Source: Agromyces cerinus subsp. cerinus
Lineage (GTDB): Bacteria; Actinomycetota; Actinomycetes; Actinomycetales; Microbacteriaceae
Reading direction: 5' to 3'
Length of the DNA: 64,000 bases
Assembly (NCBI RefSeq): GCF_900142065.1
Contig: NZ_FSRJ01000004.1
Coordinates: 310,001-374,000, forward strand
Shown here: in pieces, positions 50,220 to 58,736 of the stretch
How positions within the stretch are numbered: position 1 is the first letter of the stretch
How the letters are laid out: each line of letters opens with the position of its first letter
Made by a program: the position numbers and the translations under genes
The notes under the pieces: generated by a model
Seen by the model: the letters and a program-made list of their open reading frames with translations, nothing else
Databases searched by the model: none
What the model was told of the DNA's origin: nothing

Positions 50220-50561
50220 TCACCGGGAGGGTTGGTCGCCGAAGGCGTCGACGTCGACGTCGTGGCCGAGGGCGAGGGCGACCTTCGGCGCGGCGGCGAC
50301 GACGCGCGGGAGCCCGACGACGGGGATGACCCCGACCAGCACGTCCACGATCTGCGCCGCCGTGCTGCCGGCGCTGATGGCCGCATCGACCTGCGCGCCG
50401 AACGACGGCTCCGCTCCGCCGATCGAGACGAGCGCGGCGATGCGTGCGAGGGCCAACGACTTCGGGTCCAGTCGACCGGGACCGTCGACGACCTCATCGA
50501 GATCCTCGGCGAGACGGTCGTCGTTGATCGAGAGCCGTCGAAGCCGATCGGTGTAGTCCAT
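50220..50561 (-). CDS. Small CMD-like helical protein lacking catalytic residues
   Basis: A 113-aa acidic protein with one domain resembling carboxymuconolactone decarboxylase/AhpD helices: LDPKSLALARIAALVSIGGA, GAQVDAAISAGSTAAQIVDV and GVIPVVGLPRVVAAAPKVAL. The Cys-x-x-Cys and His of AhpD are absent. It clearly resembles the protein at 61751 (shared RIAALV, A-x-S and P-x-VG-x-x-x-V-x-AA positions). ATG has GGAGGAG 8 nt before it. It is divergent from helR, with the RAE in between, so rifamycin-linked control is possible but unproven. Confidence 0.7.
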   Translation of the reverse strand: MDYTDRLRRLSINDDRLAEDLDEVVDGPGRLDPKSLALARIAALVSIGGAEPSFGAQVDAAISAGSTAAQIVDVLVGVIPVVGLPRVVAAAPKVALALGHDVDVDAFGDQPSR

Positions 50562-50705
50562 CTCGTCATCTCCTCCGCTCGCCGAGACCTGCGTCCGTCT
50601 GACAGGCAACCGCGCCATGGCTCCGGCCGCATCACCTACAACAGATGATTCGCACGGGAGGTGAATGATCCGCGCTCGCGAACGGATGATTCGCGGCACG
50701 AAAAA

Positions 50706-50725
50706 GGAGAGCACTCGTGCTCTCC
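50706..50725 (-). terminator. Hairpin with T-run on the minus strand, in the helR upstream region
   Basis: GGAGAGCAC-tc-GTGCTCTCC is a perfect 9-bp stem. On the minus strand it is followed by TTTTT, as in an intrinsic terminator. No minus-strand gene precedes it, so it would stop only antisense or divergent transcription coming from the RAE region. On the plus strand it could shape a helR leader if transcription begins further left. Confidence 0.55.
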
Positions 50726-50748
50726 ACTCTCAGGATATCGCGGGGAGG

Positions 50749-50768
50749 GGGGCTTGCGGCAAGGCCCC
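50749..50768 (+). promoter_or_regulatory. Rifamycin-associated element (RAE)
   Basis: GGGGCTTGCGGCAAGGCCCC is an imperfect inverted repeat identical, as far as I recall the published motif, to the RAE found upstream of rifamycin-inducible resistance genes (rph, rox, arr, rgt, helR) in Actinobacteria. TTGCGG inside it can act as a -35, with CATACT (50779-50784) as the -10 at a 19-bp spacing. It lies 62 bp before the helR start. Confidence 0.88.
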
Positions 50769-50830
50769 CTCGACGGCGCATACTGATCGGCCGAGCCGGA
50801 GGCATCCGCTCGCGACACAGAGGAGCTGCA

Positions 50831-53008
50831 CTGACTTCGCACGCATTCGACCTGCCCGACACCCTCGCCGCCAAAGCCGATCCGGCCCTCATCGCCGGAG
50901 ACGAGGAGCACTTCGCCGCCATCGCGGACGCCCTCCGGCATTCCATCGCCGAGGTCTCCGACCGACTCGCGGTCGAACTGAGATCGCCCGGCGGGAGCGG
51001 CCAGGCGGCGCTCGACCGCGACCTCGAGATCCACCGCCTCTCCGGGCGCCTGCGCACCCTCCGCCGCTTCGGCCTCGACCTGTGCCTCGGTCGGATCGTC
51101 GACGCCGACGGGGGTGAGCCCGTGTACATCGGTCGACTCGGTCTCACTGCACCCGACGGCCGCCGACTGCTCATCGATTGGCGCTCCCCCGCCGCCGAGC
51201 CGTTCTTCGGTGCGACGCACGGCGACCCGATGGGTCTGACGAGCCGCCGCAGGTACCGCTGGACCCGCGGCCGCATCACCGATTACTGGGACGAGGTGTT
51301 CACCGCCGACGCGCTCGTCGGGCACGCGGCGCTCGACGATCAGTCCGCGTTCATCGCGAGCCTCGGCGGCTCACGCTCTGCACGGATGCAGGACGTGCTC
51401 GGCACCATCCAGGCCGATCAGGACGCGATCATTCGCGCGGGCTCCCGCGGCGCCCTCGTCGTCGACGGAGGACCGGGCACCGGGAAGACCGTCGTCGCGC
51501 TGCACCGCACCGCCTACCTGCTGTACTCCGATTCGCGACTCGGGCACCGCCGCGGCGGCGTGCTGTTCATCGGACCGCACCAGCCGTACCTCGACTACGT
51601 CGCCGACATCCTGCCCGGCCTCGGTGAGGAGGGCGTCGAGACGTGCACGCTCCGCGACCTCGTGCCCGAGGGGGCGTCCGCCGCGGTCGAGCCGGACCCC
51701 GAGGTCGCCCGAGCGAAGTCGTCGGCCGAGCTCGTGCAGGCCGTCGAGCACGCGGTCGGATACTACGAGCGACCGCCTCGCTCGAGCATGACGGTCGAGA
51801 CGCCGTGGGCTGATGTGCTGGTCGATGCCGACGACTGGGCGGAGGCGTTCGACGCCCCCGAGCCGGGCACCCCGCACAACGAGGGGCGCCTGCAGGTCTG
51901 GGAGGAGCTGCTGAGCATCCTGAGCGACCGGCACGACGACGACGTGGAGCCCGACGAGCTCCGCGCCGCGCTCGCCGACAGCCGCGAACTGCGCACGACC
52001 TTCAACCGCGCATGGCCGGTGCTCGACCCGGCCGGCGTCATCGCCGACCTGTGGTCGGTGCCCGCGTACCTGCGGCGCTGCGCACCGTGGCTCTCGAGCG
52101 ACGAGGCGGAGGTGCTGCAGCGGCCCGAGCCTCGAGCCTGGACCGTCGCCGACCTCCCGTACCTCGACGCGGCCCGGCAGCGCATCGGCGACCCCGAGGC
52201 ATCACGCGTCCGACGCCGGCGCGAGGCCGCCGCGGCCGCCCAGCGCGAGGAAATGTCGCGGGTCATCGACGACCTGATCGAATCGCAGGTGCACGACGAC
52301 GGCGAGGGGGTCATGTCGATGCTCCGCGGGCAGGACGTGCAGTTCTCGCTGATCGACGAGGCCGAACTGCCGACCCGCGATGCCGACGAGCTCGCCGGTC
52401 CCTTCGCCCACATCGTCGTCGACGAGGCCCAGGAGTTGACGGATGCCGAGTGGCGGATGGTGCTCTCCCGGTGCCCGTCACGCAGCCTCACGATCGTCGG
52501 CGACCGCGCCCAGGCCAGGCACGGGTTCACCGAGTCATGGGAGGAGCGCCTCGCTCGCGTCGGGCTCGACCACGTCGCCCTCGCCGACCTCACGATCAAC
52601 TACCGCACGCCCGAGGAGGTCATGGCCGAGGCGGAGCCGGTCATCAGGGCGGCGATTCCCGACGCCAACGTGCCGACGTCGGTGCGCAGCAGCGGCATCC
52701 CGGTCGCCCGCGGTTCGGTGGCCGAGCTCGACGGGATCCTCGAGGCCTGGCTCGTCGAGCACGCCGAGGGCACCGCGTGCGTGATCGCACGCGACGGCGC
52801 GGCAACCGGCCTCGGCGGCAGCGGCGGGGCGTCCCGGGTTCCGCCGCGCGTCAGGACGCTGACCCCCGAGCTCGCGAAGGGACTCGAGTTCGACCTCGTC
52901 GTGCTCGTCGACCCCGAGTCCTTCGGCACCGGCATCGAGGGGGCGGTCGACCGCTACGTCGCGATGACCCGGGCGACGCAGCGGCTCGTGATCCTCACGA
53001 GCGCCTGA
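50831..53008 (+). CDS. helR: HelR, RNA polymerase recycling ATPase / rifamycin tolerance protein
   Basis: A 725-aa HelD-like SF1 ATPase. The N-terminal TSHAFDLPDTLAAKADPALI begins as in other HelR proteins. A coiled-coil-forming stretch follows, then Walker A VVDGGPGTGKTVVALHR (about 213-220), Walker B VVDEAQELTDAEWRMVL (about 530) and the C-terminal helicase motifs LTPELAKGLEFDLVVLVDPE and YVAMTRATQRLVIL. HelR displaces rifamycins from RNA polymerase and recycles stalled enzyme. The RAE upstream predicts rifamycin induction. The only start that fits homologues and spacing is CTG 50831, 5 nt after AGGAG. The next canonical start in frame is GTG 51121, far inside the conserved part. Confidence 0.88.
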   Translation: MTSHAFDLPDTLAAKADPALIAGDEEHFAAIADALRHSIAEVSDRLAVELRSPGGSGQAALDRDLEIHRLSGRLRTLRRFGLDLCLGRIVDADGGEPVYIGRLGLTAPDGRRLLIDWRSPAAEPFFGATHGDPMGLTSRRRYRWTRGRITDYWDEVFTADALVGHAALDDQSAFIASLGGSRSARMQDVLGTIQADQDAIIRAGSRGALVVDGGPGTGKTVVALHRTAYLLYSDSRLGHRRGGVLFIGPHQPYLDYVADILPGLGEEGVETCTLRDLVPEGASAAVEPDPEVARAKSSAELVQAVEHAVGYYERPPRSSMTVETPWADVLVDADDWAEAFDAPEPGTPHNEGRLQVWEELLSILSDRHDDDVEPDELRAALADSRELRTTFNRAWPVLDPAGVIADLWSVPAYLRRCAPWLSSDEAEVLQRPEPRAWTVADLPYLDAARQRIGDPEASRVRRRREAAAAAQREEMSRVIDDLIESQVHDDGEGVMSMLRGQDVQFSLIDEAELPTRDADELAGPFAHIVVDEAQELTDAEWRMVLSRCPSRSLTIVGDRAQARHGFTESWEERLARVGLDHVALADLTINYRTPEEVMAEAEPVIRAAIPDANVPTSVRSSGIPVARGSVAELDGILEAWLVEHAEGTACVIARDGAATGLGGSGGASRVPPRVRTLTPELAKGLEFDLVVLVDPESFGTGIEGAVDRYVAMTRATQRLVILTSA

Positions 53009-53020
53009 CCCCGCTCGGCA

Positions 53021-54235
53021 TCAGGCCCGCTCGAACACCGCAGCGAGCGCCTGGCCGCCGCCGATGCACATGGTCTCGAGGGCGAGCGAGCCGTCGAGTG
53101 CCGGCAGTGCGTGCGCGAGCGTCGCGAGCATGCGGATGCCGGTGGCGCCGATCGGGTGACCGATCGAGATGCCGCTGCCCCGAGGGTTCACCCGCGGGTC
53201 CTCGGCGTCGACGCCCCAGTCGGCGAGGCACGCCAGCACCTGCACGGCGAACGCCTCGTTGAGTTCGATCAGGTCGAGATCGTCGAAGCGGATGCCGGCG
53301 CGCTCGAGCGCGAGGTTCGCCGCGGGCACGGGCGCGACGCCGAAGCGCAGCGGGTCGTTGCCGGCGACGGCCCACGAGACGAGCCGCAGCATCGGCACGA
53401 GCCCGAGCTCCGCGGCGCGCTGCGGCGTGGTGACGATGCACGCGGCGGCGGCGTCGTTCTGCCCGCTCGAGTTGCCCGCGGTGACCGTCGCCTCGGCGAC
53501 GCTCCGGCCGAGGATGGTCCGAAGACCGCCGAGTGCGGCGAGCGAGGTGTCGGCGCGCGGGTGCTCGTCGCGATCGATCAGCACCGAACCCCGACGGCCC
53601 GGCACCTCGACCGGCACGAGTTCGGCGTCGAACGCGCCGGACTCCTGTGCGGCGACGGCCCGCTGGTGGGAGCGGAGCGCGAGCACGTCCTGCGCCTCGC
53701 GCGAGATGCCGTACTCGGCGCGCAGCAGCTCGGCAGCGCCGACGTTGCCCTCGGGGGTCGGGAACCGCCGGCCGCCGACCGTCTCGCGGCCGCGCGACAG
53801 GGCGTCGCGAAGCAGCAGCCCGGCACCCGAGACGCCTCGGCGGCCCTCGACCGTGTAGAGCGGGGCGTTCGACATCGACTCGACCCCGAGTGCGATCACG
53901 GCGTCGGCGACCCCGGTCTGCACCTCCATGGCGGCGTTCAGCACCGCCTGCAGGCCCGAGCCGCAGCGCCGGTCGAGTTGATAGCCGGTCGTCTCGACGC
54001 CGAACCCTGCGTCGAGGGCGGCGACGCGGCCGATGGCCGGCGCCTCCATCGTGGGGTACCCCTGCGCGGCGATGACCCCGTCGATCGCCGCGGGGTCGAT
54101 GCCGGTGCGCTCGAGCAGCGCGGTCAGCACCGTCGTCGCGAGCTCGAGGGCCGGCACGGTGGCGAGCGCGCCGCCCATGCGTCCGACGGGGGTGCGCAGC
54201 GGCGAGCAGACGACGACCTCGCGCAGCTCGGTCAT
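53021..54235 (-). CDS. pcaF: Beta-ketoadipyl-CoA thiolase
   Basis: A 404-aa thiolase, the last step of the pathway: beta-ketoadipyl-CoA plus CoA to succinyl-CoA plus acetyl-CoA. The acyl-Cys91 is in QLDRRCGSGLQAVLNA, His in ISIGHPIGATG and the second Cys in METMCIGGGQA-like TMCIGGGQAL. The pathway-specific name rests on position behind pcaIJ. By itself it could be a general acetyl-CoA acetyltransferase. Its ATG overlaps the pcaJ stop by 1 nt (TGATG-type). It is convergent with helR, 12 bp away. Confidence 0.88.
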   Translation of the reverse strand: MTELREVVVCSPLRTPVGRMGGALATVPALELATTVLTALLERTGIDPAAIDGVIAAQGYPTMEAPAIGRVAALDAGFGVETTGYQLDRRCGSGLQAVLNAAMEVQTGVADAVIALGVESMSNAPLYTVEGRRGVSGAGLLLRDALSRGRETVGGRRFPTPEGNVGAAELLRAEYGISREAQDVLALRSHQRAVAAQESGAFDAELVPVEVPGRRGSVLIDRDEHPRADTSLAALGGLRTILGRSVAEATVTAGNSSGQNDAAAACIVTTPQRAAELGLVPMLRLVSWAVAGNDPLRFGVAPVPAANLALERAGIRFDDLDLIELNEAFAVQVLACLADWGVDAEDPRVNPRGSGISIGHPIGATGIRMLATLAHALPALDGSLALETMCIGGGQALAAVFERA

Positions 54236-54888
54236 CAGGCCCCCGCCGCGACGGCGTCGCCGACGGCGAACGCGGCGCCCGTGGCATCCGTCACCTGATC
54301 GATCGTGACACCGGGGGCGAGTTCGACGAGCACGAGCCCGTCACCCGTGACGTCGAAGACCGCGAGGTCGGTCACGATCCGGTCGACGCAGGCCTTGCCG
54401 GTCAGGGGCAGGGTGCAGAGCTCGACGATCTTCGGCGAGCCGTCCTTCGCGACGTGCTCCATGACGACGATCACGCGTTCGGCGCCGTTCACGAGGTCCA
54501 TGGCGCCGCCCATGCCCTTGACCATCTTGCCGGGCACCGCCCAGTTGGCGATGTCGCCGTGCGCCGAGACCTGCATCGCCCCGAGCACCGCGGTCGTGAT
54601 GCGACCGCCGCGGATCATGCCGAAGCTCGCCGCCGAGTCGAAGTACGAGGCGCCGGGCAGCACCGTCACGGTCTCCTTGCCCGCGTTGATCAGCTTCGGA
54701 TCCGCCTCCCCCTCCCACGGGTACGGCCCGACGCCGAGCACGCCGTTCTCGGAGTGCAGCACGACCTCGACGCCCTCGGGCAGGTAGTTCGGAATCAGCG
54801 TCGGCAGGCCGATGCCGAGGTTCACATAGGTGCCGTCCTCGAGCTCGCGGGCGGCGCGGGCGGCCATCTCGTCGCGGGTGAGCGGCAT
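54235..54888 (-). CDS. pcaJ: 3-oxoadipate CoA-transferase, subunit B
   Basis: A 217-aa subunit carrying the catalytic Glu47 in the SENG motif ([18 protein letters not shown]). [14 protein letters not shown] and [19 protein letters not shown] are typical of CoA-transferase B chains. With PcaI it moves CoA from succinyl-CoA to 3-oxoadipate. ATG 54888 overlaps the pcaI stop by 1 nt. The order I-J-F matches classic pca operons. Confidence 0.9.
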   Translation of the reverse strand: MPLTRDEMAARAARELEDGTYVNLGIGLPTLIPNYLPEGVEVVLHSENGVLGVGPYPWEGEADPKLINAGKETVTVLPGASYFDSAASFGMIRGGRITTAVLGAMQVSAHGDIANWAVPGKMVKGMGGAMDLVNGAERVIVVMEHVAKDGSPKIVELCTLPLTGKACVDRIVTDLAVFDVTGDGLVLVELAPGVTIDQVTDATGAAFAVGDAVAAGA

Positions 54889-55676
54889 CAGCGTTCCGTG
54901 CCGGCGGCCGCGCGCCGCACGGTCACCTTCTCGATGGGCAGGTCGGAGGACTGCTCGGGCGTGAGGGCGACCACACGGTCGACGTGGATGCCCGGCAGGT
55001 GGATGTCGTCGGGGCCGAGCACGCCCGGCTCGACGAGCTCGTCGACCTCGGCGATCGTGATGCGACCGGCCATTGCCGCGAGCGGGTTGAAGTTGCGGGC
55101 CGCCTTCTCGAAGCGGAGGTTGCCGTGCCGGTCGCCCACGGCGGCGCGCACGAGGCCGTAGTCGGTGCGGATGGCACGCTCGAGCACGTACTCCCGCGGC
55201 GCACCGAAGACGTCGAACGGCCGCAGCTCCTTGGGGTCGCTCGTGATCGCGACCGAGCCGTCGGGCGCGTAGCGCAGCGGCATGCCGCCGTCGGAGACCG
55301 CGGTGCCCGCACCCGTCGCCGTGTAGAACGCGGGGATGCCGACGCCGCCGGCGCGGAGGCGCTCGGCGAGCGTGCCCTGCGGGGTGAGCTCGACCTCGAT
55401 CTCGCCGGCCAGGTACTGACGGCCGAACTCCTTGTTCTCGCCGATGTAGCTCGCGACGACGCGGCGGATGCGGCCGGCGGAGAGCAGCTCGCCGAGGCCC
55501 CAGCCGTCGACACCGCAGTTGTTCGAGACGACCTCGAGTCCGCCGACACCGCTCGCCAGCAGCGCCCGGATGATCGTGATCGGCACGCCCGACAGCCCGA
55601 AGCCGCCGACCGCGAGCGAGGCGCCCTCCGGGATGTCGGCGACCGCGGCGGCGGCGCTCTCGTAGCTCTTGTCCAT
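54888..55676 (-). CDS. pcaI: 3-oxoadipate CoA-transferase, subunit A
   Basis: A 262-aa A chain. The CoA-binding [20 protein letters not shown] is at about 24-43, [20 protein letters not shown] follows, and [20 protein letters not shown] lies near 200. ATG has AAGGAT 7 nt upstream. It begins 17 bp after pcaL, the only non-overlapping junction in this operon apart from the 2-bp gap after pobA. Confidence 0.9.
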   Translation of the reverse strand: MDKSYESAAAAVADIPEGASLAVGGFGLSGVPITIIRALLASGVGGLEVVSNNCGVDGWGLGELLSAGRIRRVVASYIGENKEFGRQYLAGEIEVELTPQGTLAERLRAGGVGIPAFYTATGAGTAVSDGGMPLRYAPDGSVAITSDPKELRPFDVFGAPREYVLERAIRTDYGLVRAAVGDRHGNLRFEKAARNFNPLAAMAGRITIAEVDELVEPGVLGPDDIHLPGIHVDRVVALTPEQSSDLPIEKVTVRRAAAGTER

Positions 55677-55693
55677 GCGATGGATCCTTCGGG

Positions 55694-56953
55694 TCAGTCG
55701 TTCGGATCGGACGCTTCGGAGGCATCCGCTTCGGAGGCATCGCTGCCGGATGCTGCGTCGCCGTCAGGGGCATCCGCCTCGGCGAACACCTCGCGCGCGA
55801 TCGCGAACGCCTCGTTCGACGCCGGGAGCCCCGCGTACAGGGCGGTGTGCAGCAGCACCTCGGCGATCTCGTCGCGGGTGAGTCCGTTGCGGAGCGCCGC
55901 GCGCACATGCATCGCGATCTCGCCGTGGTGGCCGCCGGTCGTGAGACTCGCGAGCGTCGCGATCGAGCGTTCGCGCCGGGAGAGCGCGGGCCGCTCCCAC
56001 ACCTCGCCCCACGCGTAGCGGGTGAGGAACTCCTGGAACACGGCGGTCTCGGGAGTCGTGGCCGCGATGGCCCGATCGACGTGCGCGTCGCCGAGCACGC
56101 TGCGGCGAACGCGCATGCCGCGATCGTGGACGACGGATGCCGCGGCAGCGCGCTCCGCGACGGCGACGTGGTCGGCGATGAGCTCCGCGGCCCGCTGAGG
56201 TTGCTCGAGCACGGCGAGGTGCGACGCGTCGGCGAGCGACACGTGCCGGGCACCGGGGATGGCGCCTGCGAGCACCTGCATCGACGCCGGGGCGGTGACC
56301 GCGTCGTGCTCGCCGCTGACGGCGAGCACGGGCACGGCGAGCGCGGCGAGGTCGCCCGTGCGGTCGAAGCCCGCGAGGGCCTCGGTGCAGCGCGCATACG
56401 ACTCGTCGTCGACGTCGACGAGTGCGGCGAGCGCCCGTGCGCCGGCGCCTGTCGCATCCCGATCGAGGAATCCGGGCGCGAACCAGCGCGACGCGCTGCC
56501 GGTGACGAGGGAGGCGGTGCCGCTCGATCGCACCGCGGCGGCGCGATCGCGCCAGCCGTCGGCAGCGCCGATGCGCGCGCCGCTGCAGCTCATGACGAGG
56601 CTCAGCACCCGGTCGGGGTGAGCGAGCGCGAGTTCGAGCGCGACGGCGCCGCCGAGCGAGACGCCCGCGACGTGGAAGGCGCCGCCGCCCGCCTCGTCGA
56701 CGACGGCCAGCACGGCGTCGGCGAGCTCGGCGATCGTGAACGGCTCGGACGCGGCAGGGCTCGCGCCGTGGCCCGGCAGGTCGATGCGCAGCACGCGGAG
56801 CCCCGCGGTGCGCGCGTCGGCGCGGAGCGCATCGGTCGCGCCGTCCCACAGGGCCGTCGTCGTGCCGAGCGAGGGCAGCAGCACGAGGAGCGGGTTCGAC
56901 GCGGCGGGCGCGGTACCCGGTGCGAACGCCCCGAGCAGTCTGGGTGCGGTCAT
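55694..56953 (-). CDS. pcaL: Bifunctional 3-oxoadipate enol-lactonase / 4-carboxymuconolactone decarboxylase
   Basis: A 419-aa fusion of PcaD and PcaC. Residues about 1-270 are an alpha/beta-hydrolase ([12 protein letters not shown], nucleophile in [14 protein letters not shown] near 99, His in [13 protein letters not shown]). Residues about 285-390 are the decarboxylase: [40 protein letters not shown] and [20 protein letters not shown]. It turns 4-carboxymuconolactone into 3-oxoadipate in two steps. The last 30 residues are an acidic Asp/Ser/Ala tail coded by repeats. The fusion is usual in Actinobacteria. ATG overlaps the pcaB stop (ATGA). Confidence 0.92.
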   Translation of the reverse strand: MTAPRLLGAFAPGTAPAASNPLLVLLPSLGTTTALWDGATDALRADARTAGLRVLRIDLPGHGASPAASEPFTIAELADAVLAVVDEAGGGAFHVAGVSLGGAVALELALAHPDRVLSLVMSCSGARIGAADGWRDRAAAVRSSGTASLVTGSASRWFAPGFLDRDATGAGARALAALVDVDDESYARCTEALAGFDRTGDLAALAVPVLAVSGEHDAVTAPASMQVLAGAIPGARHVSLADASHLAVLEQPQRAAELIADHVAVAERAAAASVVHDRGMRVRRSVLGDAHVDRAIAATTPETAVFQEFLTRYAWGEVWERPALSRRERSIATLASLTTGGHHGEIAMHVRAALRNGLTRDEIAEVLLHTALYAGLPASNEAFAIAREVFAEADAPDGDAASGSDASEADASEASDPND

Positions 56954-58131
56954 GCGTGCGGCTCCTGGTCGGCGAGTCGGGCGAAGCGGGCGACGGCACG
57001 GTCGACGATGCGATCGGATGCCGCGACGAGCACGTCGCGCGACGGGCGCTCGCCGGCCGCGCCGGCGTGCTCGAGCAGCTCGGCGGCGCGCTCGCGGTCG
57101 AACTCGAGACCGGCGAGGAGGCGGGCAGACGAGGAGGCGGCGGAACGCGCGAGCCGCACGAGTCGGCGCTGCGACGCCCACTCGGCGTGCCAGCGGCCGG
57201 CGGAGCGCTCGTCGCCGGCCATCGCGGCGGCGGCGATCACCTGGACGAGGCCCGGCGCCTCGGTGGCGGCCGCGGTGATCGCGACGGCGTCGACGGGGTT
57301 GCGCTTGTGCGCCATCGCCGATGAACCGCCGCCGCCCGCGAGACGGACCTCGCCGATCTCCTCGCGGGAGAGGAAGGTCGCGTCGCCCGCGATGCGGCCG
57401 AGCACGGAGACCACGGCGGCGGCGGCCGAGGCGACGGCCAGCACCGGCGTGCGCTCGGTGTGCCAGGAGCGGTCGGGATCGGCGAGTCCGAGCAGGGACG
57501 CGAGTTCGGCGCGCACCGCGTCGGAGCCGTCCGGACGAGGGGCCGCGGCATCCGCTGCCGTGCCTGTTCCGACGGCGCCGCCGAACTGCACGGGGAAGGC
57601 GACCGCATCGATCGCGGCGACGGCCGAGGCCACGCCGTCGAGCCAGCCGGCGGCCAGCACACCGAGGGTGCTCGCCTCGGCCTGTCGTGCGAGGGAGCGT
57701 GCGATCCGCGGGCTGTGCCGCTCGAGCTGCGCGAGCTCCGAGAGTCGGCGGCCGTCCTCGACGAGGAAGCGACGGGCCGCGTGCAGCGCGTCGCGCGCGA
57801 CGAGCATGAGCGTCGAGTCGACGATGTCCTGGCTCGTCGCGCCGAGGTGGAGCGGCGCCGTGACGAACCCCGCCGCCGAGAGCTGCGCCTGGAGCGCCGG
57901 CACGAGGGCGACGACGGGCACGCCGTCGCGGGCGACGCCGCGCTGCAGCGCAGCCCGGTCGAGGGAGGCGGCATCGAGCGCGGCGGCCGCCGCATCGAGC
58001 GGCTCTCCGAGCACGCTCCCCCATGCTCGGAGCAGCCCGCGCTCGACCTCGACCATGGCGGCGAGCACCGCGTCGTCGTCGGTGCCGGCGCTGTCGGCCG
58101 CGCCCGGATCGATGAGTCCCCAGTCGGTCAT
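56950..58131 (-). CDS. pcaB: 3-carboxy-cis,cis-muconate cycloisomerase
   Basis: A 393-aa member of the fumarase/aspartase superfamily that cyclises carboxymuconate to carboxymuconolactone. The superfamily signature GGGGSSAMAHKRNPVDAVAI (about 260-279), HLGATSQDIVDSTLMLVARD and VGTGTAADAAAPRPDG are visible. It is shorter than the 450-aa proteobacterial PcaB. It overlaps pcaG by 4 bp (ATGA) and pcaL by 4 bp, so the middle enzymes of the pathway are tightly coupled. Confidence 0.9.
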   Translation of the reverse strand: MTDWGLIDPGAADSAGTDDDAVLAAMVEVERGLLRAWGSVLGEPLDAAAAALDAASLDRAALQRGVARDGVPVVALVPALQAQLSAAGFVTAPLHLGATSQDIVDSTLMLVARDALHAARRFLVEDGRRLSELAQLERHSPRIARSLARQAEASTLGVLAAGWLDGVASAVAAIDAVAFPVQFGGAVGTGTAADAAAPRPDGSDAVRAELASLLGLADPDRSWHTERTPVLAVASAAAAVVSVLGRIAGDATFLSREEIGEVRLAGGGGSSAMAHKRNPVDAVAITAAATEAPGLVQVIAAAAMAGDERSAGRWHAEWASQRRLVRLARSAASSSARLLAGLEFDRERAAELLEHAGAAGERPSRDVLVAASDRIVDRAVARFARLADQEPHA

Positions 58132-58736
58132 CGCTGCATCCCCTCGTGTCGGCCTTCGAGCCCGAAATCGAGGAACACGGTCTCGCCCTCGCCCTGCAGC
58201 CGGATGTCGAATCGGTACGAGGCCGGCGCGTCCGACACGGCGACGAGGGTGTGCCGCCGCGCCGGATCGACGCTCGAGAGCAGCGGATCGGCGCCGTTCG
58301 CCGCGGCCTCGTCGTCGAAGTAGGCCCGCGTGAAGAGGTGGTGCAGCACGCCGCGCGCGAAGACGGTCACGAGCAGGTACGGCGCGAGGCCCGCGCGGGT
58401 CGCACCCGGCTTGATCGTCGTGAATGCGTAGAGTCCGTCGCGGTCGACGGCCGCGCGCCCGAAGCCCGAGAACCCGTGCTGGTCGCGGTCGAGCACGCCG
58501 CGCTCCGTGGAGGGGCGGCCGGCGGCATCCGCGCCCCAGATCTCGACGATCGCGTCGGGGATCGGGTCGCCGCCGCCGTCGAAGACCGTGCCGTGCAGGC
58601 GAATGGCGTCGGGCTGCCACGGCGCACGCACCGTCGGCCCACCGGAGTAGGGCAGCGCGTAGCCGAAGAACGGGCCGACGGTCTGCGCAGGCGTCTGGAG
58701 CAGCGCTTCGTCGGGCATCGGCAGTGGCTCAGGCAT
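58128..58736 (-). CDS. pcaG: Protocatechuate 3,4-dioxygenase, alpha subunit
   Basis: A 202-aa alpha chain of the ring-cleaving intradiol dioxygenase. QTPAQTVGPFFGYALPY opens the protein. IRLHGTVFDGGGDPIPDAIV and LYAFTTIKPG form the beta-sandwich, and ARGVLHHLFTRAYFDDEAAA follows. The alpha chain has no iron ligands but completes the active site of the beta chain. Its ATG lies 8 bp inside the end of pcaH. Confidence 0.92.
   Translation of the reverse strand: MPEPLPMPDEALLQTPAQTVGPFFGYALPYSGGPTVRAPWQPDAIRLHGTVFDGGGDPIPDAIVEIWGADAAGRPSTERGVLDRDQHGFSGFGRAAVDRDGLYAFTTIKPGATRAGLAPYLLVTVFARGVLHHLFTRAYFDDEAAANGADPLLSSVDPARRHTLVAVSDAPASYRFDIRLQGEGETVFLDFGLEGRHEGMQR

Noticed and set aside
50717-50830. 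GTG 50717 as the start of helR
   Set aside because: It would place the RAE and the putative -10 box inside the coding region, and there is no ribosome-binding site. The added N-terminus is Arg/Gly-rich and unlike HelR.
55694-56953. The PcaD-PcaC fusion as novel
   Set aside because: PcaL fusions are well known in Actinobacteria.
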